A stretch of 64,000 nucleotides of DNA. It comes from Loripinus fragilis. Lineage: Eukaryota > Mollusca > Bivalvia > Lucinida > Lucinidae. A program made the position numbers and the translations under genes. The notes under the pieces were generated by a model. The model saw only the letters and a list, made by a program, of their open reading frames with translations. It did not search any database and was not told the origin of the DNA. The stretch is taken from positions 34,954,835 through 35,018,834 of the forward strand of contig OZ026530.1 in assembly GCA_964019695.1 (NCBI GenBank), read 5' to 3'. This document shows positions 60,328 through 64,000 of the stretch, piece after piece; position 1 is the first letter of the stretch; the number at the start of each line of letters is the position of its first letter.

Positions 60328-61911
60328 TCATTTAAAATCAGGTCCGTCATTTCCATCGGGTGTATCAGGGCCATCCGGTCCATCAGGGGTATCCTTGTCT
60401 TCATCAGTGTGAATTACTGTTAGTTGTTTACCATTTCCTGTTCCACCATTACTCCCATTCGAACTATGTGATTTTAGTACTGCGGTCAAGACCTTCACTG
60501 TTTCTGTTGTGTTCACTGAATGTTTGTTTTTACTTCGATTATGTAGGTTGTTGCTTGCTTGAACATTTCCCTTCTCTATGCTGATGATACTTCCTTTGCT
60601 TTTTCTTGTTAAATTTGTCATGCCTCCTTGTGTGACTGCTGTAGTTGCGTGTTCCATTTTCTGTGTCAATTTTGTATTTTTATTGCTATTGCTTTTTATT
60701 TGTGTCTGAGCTGTGACATTTGTTGCATTTTCCATTTTCGGTGGCAGGTGAATACTACTATTGATGTCTTCAATAAGTTTTGTAGAATTTATATTTTGTA
60801 CAATCGTGTTATTATTAAGGACACTACTTTCAGTTAAATTTGCACTTTCAGACAGATTAATTTGGCTGGTTTCCATTCGTGTACCATTTAAGCCAATACC
60901 TTGATTAAAATGAGATACTGCATCAACATTATCTTGTTTTGACAGTGTGGCTACCCTGTTGTCAGTCTTTGGTATGTCTGTGTTCATATGTTTGTTGAAT
61001 CGACCATGATTATTATAACTAACACCAGTATCAATCAATATTCTAGCTCTACCCCTAGATCCAAACGCATGAGTTATACGTATATTCCTCGCAGCCGATT
61101 TCCCCGTTCTAATAGAAATTCTATGTCGTCGTGCAGAACGTACACCATCGCCTTTGGCAGCAGCTTTTCTAGCTAAACGCTGTAAATTTAAATATTTTCT
61201 TCCAAGATTTAGAGATACAGGGAAGGTTCTGTGCTTAAGCTTGGAATTGGAAGTTATTTGAGAGTGAATTACTTGTCTAACTGAATTTTTATTTTCATTA
61301 ACAATGGACTGACTTAGGTCAAGTACTTTCGGAGCATATGGATCGATGGGATTAGACTGGCTTAAGTCAAGTACTTTCGGAGCATATGGATCCGTGGGTT
61401 TAGACTGACTTAGGTCAAGTACTTTTGGAGCATATGTATCCGTGGGTGTAGCCGGACTTAGGTCAAGTACTTTCGGAGCATATGGATCCGTGGGCTTAGA
61501 CGGGCTTAGATCAAGTTCTTTTTGAGCATATGGATCCGTGGGTTTAGACTGGCTTAGGTCAAGTACTTTTGGAGCATATGGATCCGAGGGTTTAGACTGG
61601 CTTAGGTCATGTACTTTTGGAGCATATGGATCCGAGGGTTTAGACTGGCTTAGGCCAAGTATTTTTGGAGCATATGGATCCAAGGGTTTTAATTGTTTTA
61701 CATTGTTTATGTGGTTCCGTCTTGATAAATTTATTCTTCTAACACCCATTCTATCTTGATTGCTAAAACCTGACGTTAATGACTTCATTGCGGCACCAGC
61801 TGAGGAACTTTGATGTAGTATACGGCTGACTGGTCTTTGGTGAAACACGTTCCCAAACTCATTGAGTTGGAGGAGTTTTTGTCTCATTCTGGAACGTCCG
61901 AAGGACCCGAC
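60328..61911 (-). CDS. Low-complexity protein with eight 16-residue DPYAPK repeats, terminal exon (5' partial)
   Basis: A TTTCATTACAG acceptor precedes GTCGGGTCC. The frame runs VGSFGRSRM..., so the ATG at 61887 is probably internal and upstream exons are missing. Counting from that Met, residues 67-194 are eight units of K-P-x-D-P-Y-A-P-K-V-L-D-L-S-Q-S. Residues ~220-285 are very basic (RRHRISIRTGKSAARNIRI). Residues ~290-490 are Asn/Thr/Ser-rich, with many NxS/T sites. The tail is Asp/Pro/Gly-rich (DTPDGPDGPDTPDGNDGPDF) before TGA. The repeats, basic block and acidic tail resemble extracellular-matrix or biomineral-associated proteins in style, but no domain is recognised and no signal peptide is visible because the 5' end is missing. 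It has no evident relation to the neighbouring genes. Confidence 0.85.
   Translation of the reverse strand, partial: VGSFGRSRMRQKLLQLNEFGNVFHQRPVSRILHQSSSAGAAMKSLTSGFSNQDRMGVRRINLSRRNHINNVKQLKPLDPYAPKILGLSQSKPSDPYAPKVHDLSQSKPSDPYAPKVLDLSQSKPTDPYAQKELDLSPSKPTDPYAPKVLDLSPATPTDTYAPKVLDLSQSKPTDPYAPKVLDLSQSNPIDPYAPKVLDLSQSIVNENKNSVRQVIHSQITSNSKLKHRTFPVSLNLGRKYLNLQRLARKAAAKGDGVRSARRHRISIRTGKSAARNIRITHAFGSRGRARILIDTGVSYNNHGRFNKHMNTDIPKTDNRVATLSKQDNVDAVSHFNQGIGLNGTRMETSQINLSESANLTESSVLNNNTIVQNINSTKLIEDINSSIHLPPKMENATNVTAQTQIKSNSNKNTKLTQKMEHATTAVTQGGMTNLTRKSKGSIISIEKGNVQASNNLHNRSKNKHSVNTTETVKVLTAVLKSHSSNGSNGGTGNGKQLTVIHTDEDKDTPDGPDGPDTPDGNDGPDFK
61306..61689 (-). repeat. 48-bp coding minisatellite (8 units)
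   Basis: Eight 48-bp units in frame encode the KPTDPYAPKVLDLSQS repeat; units 4 to 6 and the end units are the most altered (QKEL, TPTDTYAPK). Confidence 0.95.
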
Positions 61912-64000
61912 CTGTAATGAAACATATTTAATCCATTAAAGCCGAACGAAATTTCCTACCCATATCAGTAGGACGAGCCCATTTCTAATTTTTGGGGTGT
62001 TGCGTATTTTTTTTCCCATTTTTTTTAAAGCTGAAAAAATGATATTGTAAGCAAACAGTGAAAAATGTGGCGTCTGACCTGGGTCTGCAGTTTGCAGTGC
62101 TTGCCTACCATGCGGAAGAGACAGTGAATTTAGAATGATGCGTTTCTTAAGTCCTTCAGTATATTAAACAAAGAAGTTCCCAGTGATTTGTACAGGCTAC
62201 TGCTGATACAGACCATAACTGGTTGACTTGGCCGTTAAATAGGCAATATCTCAAACAAAAGAAAAAAGGGGATTGTATCAAAGGAAAGAAAAAAGTTTTA
62301 ACATTTCCAAACTCATTTTGAAATACTTTGTTTTTGACAACAGTTACTATCTATACAATATCTCGATGCAGTCGCCATTGTAATCGAATACTCTTTTTTC
62401 CCTAAAACAATGAAATTGTTAATATACTGAACAAAAGTGAAAACGCTACACTCCAATTATCTATATTTTATGAGAAAGTATTGGGCAAAAAGTATTTACT
62501 AAACTCGATTTTTTATGTTTTTCACATTGATTTTCGGCGATAACTTTTTTGTTTGTAATTTTAGCAAACTGTGGTCGCGATGAAAGTTGTAGAGAAAAAT
62601 TAGCGCAAATATCTCCAAACGGTTCCAAAATCCAGGATGATACAGTTAACTCTGCGCATAGATGCACTCTTTGAGCATTTTAAGCAAAGCACAAATAAAC
62701 TAAGACAAAAATGTCAGTCAAAAAGCTACATTGCACCGCCCTAATTTACTTACTAAAGCGATGGATGGCTTGTTCAAATATAGTGGAAATCGCGCCTGAT
62801 TCGCTCATGCGTTAAGCTAGTGGGGTCATCTCGAAACGTTCTGTTTTGGAGCACGTGCATAATGGAAAATTGGCACGCCATGCGATATCCAGGATTCTCT
62901 ACCTGCACTTGATCATGCACATATTAGATTATTGCATGTGCAAGATAAAGTATGAGTCTGCTAAGGGCAGGATTATGCTCTTCACAACCATTTTATAGCG
63001 GTTGTTTCGCCGCTTGTGAAAATTCTTTTGAGACGGACCCTTTCTGTCACGCCTCTACGAAATTTACCTGTCAATAAAAGATTTAGAAAATTTGGCCGAA
63101 TTCAATTTATTGCAAAATCTTCATCTATGTACTCAAATATCTGTTTGCGTCATTAACTTCGGACCTTTTGGAGAAATTGGCGCTAATTTTTCTCCACAAC
63201 TTTCATCGCGAACACAGATTTCTAAAATTGAAAATAAAAAAGTTATCGCCGAAAATCAATGTGAAAAACATAAAAAATCGAGTTTAAAGCTTAATAATGT
63301 TGCCCAGACATCCAGCAAACGATTCGCTGAAACTCCACTAATTTGTCTCGTTTGATGTATGAGTTATGCTCTTTCAAGTGTTTAAAGCTTTATTCGCTGA
63401 AATTTGCTATTGCGCATGCGCAAATTAAAATTGTAATGTTTATCAAAATTGGTCTTAATTGTATTGCATAAAGACACAAGAAAACTGCTTAATCACTTGA
63501 AACTAGCTCAGAAATTAATTTCGAATTTAGCGAATTTGTAAAATGTTGAAAATTATCTCCCTTTGACAAAAACAAATAGGGAATATTAAATGTTTGGTAA
63601 TCTTCGATTTATCACAATTTTCGAAAATTTTCTTTTGCCAAATCAGGTAGACCTCTCAGCACATTGTTTATACCATTTCTCGACTAGTAATGAGCTCATA
63701 CTAAGTTCCTATGGAGATTTCAGTGTTAATTTTTTAAACTTGGCAATTTGAGTGAAAATCCGCTTTTTAAGATTGCTTTTCTAAACGATCAAAACATACT
63801 TGAGATAAGTCCTTCACATTTCTGGTTGTCACATGACTAGACTACCATTTTGTGCAGTGGGATCTCGTAGGTAGTGGATATCTGAAGGCCTAAATTGTGT
63901 TAGATTTCCGTTCAAATTGGCAACCTAAAAAAATGGACCCCTGTCACATTTAAATTGCTTTCATGTGTTTCCTCGTGACAACATCCGTAAAACTTTTACT
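61912..64000. other. Upstream of the repeat-protein gene; no further exon found
   Basis: Apart from the inverted pair at 62461-62700 / 63110-63330, I see no confident exon. The missing 5' exon(s) may be here or beyond the right edge. Confidence 0.4.
62461..63330. repeat. Inverted pair of a ~210-bp repeat with a shared open frame
   Basis: The minus strand of 62461-62667 and the plus strand of 63110-63330 both read NKKVIAENQCEKHKKSSL after GANFS-QLSSR-like sequence. Arms are ~85% alike by eye and face each other over ~430 bp. Confidence 0.75.

Noticed and set aside
60360..61759. Plus-strand ORFs in this interval
   Set aside because: They are antisense shadows of the 48-bp repeats and low-complexity coding sequence on the minus strand.

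Overview
The window is eukaryotic nuclear DNA: AT-rich, intron-rich and full of short non-autonomous transposons, tRNA-derived SINEs and satellite-like arrays. The repeat repertoire (GACA/GGAC-tailed elements, tRNA-SINE heads, hairpin MITEs) and the protein sequences suggest a mollusc, probably a bivalve. That placement is inference from pattern recognition, not from a search.

Three genes can be supported. (1) A coronin on the minus strand. Nine exons between 16848 and 557 join in frame into 393 residues covering the whole beta-propeller and the start of the C-terminal extension. The 3' end (linker and coiled coil) lies beyond position 1, and the 5' UTR exon(s) lie right of 16850. (2) A plus-strand gene with coding exons 47193-47466 and 48611-52517, giving 1387 residues: an N-terminal coiled coil, a long disordered Ser/Asn-rich middle and a C-terminal six-bladed NHL/TRIM-type propeller, without RING or B-box. 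(3) A minus-strand terminal exon at 60328-61911 encoding at least 527 residues of a low-complexity protein with eight 16-residue DPYAPKVLDLSQS-type repeats and an Asp-rich tail; its 5' exons were not found.

Layout: 1-16.9 kb is the coronin gene with repeat-filled introns. 17-46 kb is a gene-poor mosaic of MITEs, a 40-bp satellite (21.4-23.5 kb), a 1.7-kb fold-back element (25.0-26.7 kb), a 2.3-kb element with 5-bp target duplications (28.8-31.0 kb), a LINE reverse-transcriptase remnant with two nested insertions (36.2-37.95 kb), and a 1.7-kb inverted-repeat element studded with a 15-bp motif (39.4-41.1 kb). 46.7-53 kb is the propeller gene. 53-60 kb is repeats, and 60.3-61.9 kb is the repeat-protein gene.

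The most striking observation is repeated amplification of exon edges. The 3' half of coronin exon 6 plus its splice donor has spread as a ~105-bp unit through intron 6 (16 decayed copies). The acceptor end of exon 4 is triplicated, a 22-bp piece of exon 9 is duplicated, and the last ~85 bp of the propeller gene's coding region is present three times. A second theme is that target-site duplications can be read directly for many elements. They define a CAGGG-ended group with 5-bp duplications, a TA-flanked element whose empty site survives in neighbouring repeat copies, and a 33-bp mini-element with a perfect 7-bp duplication. The three genes show no evident functional link.
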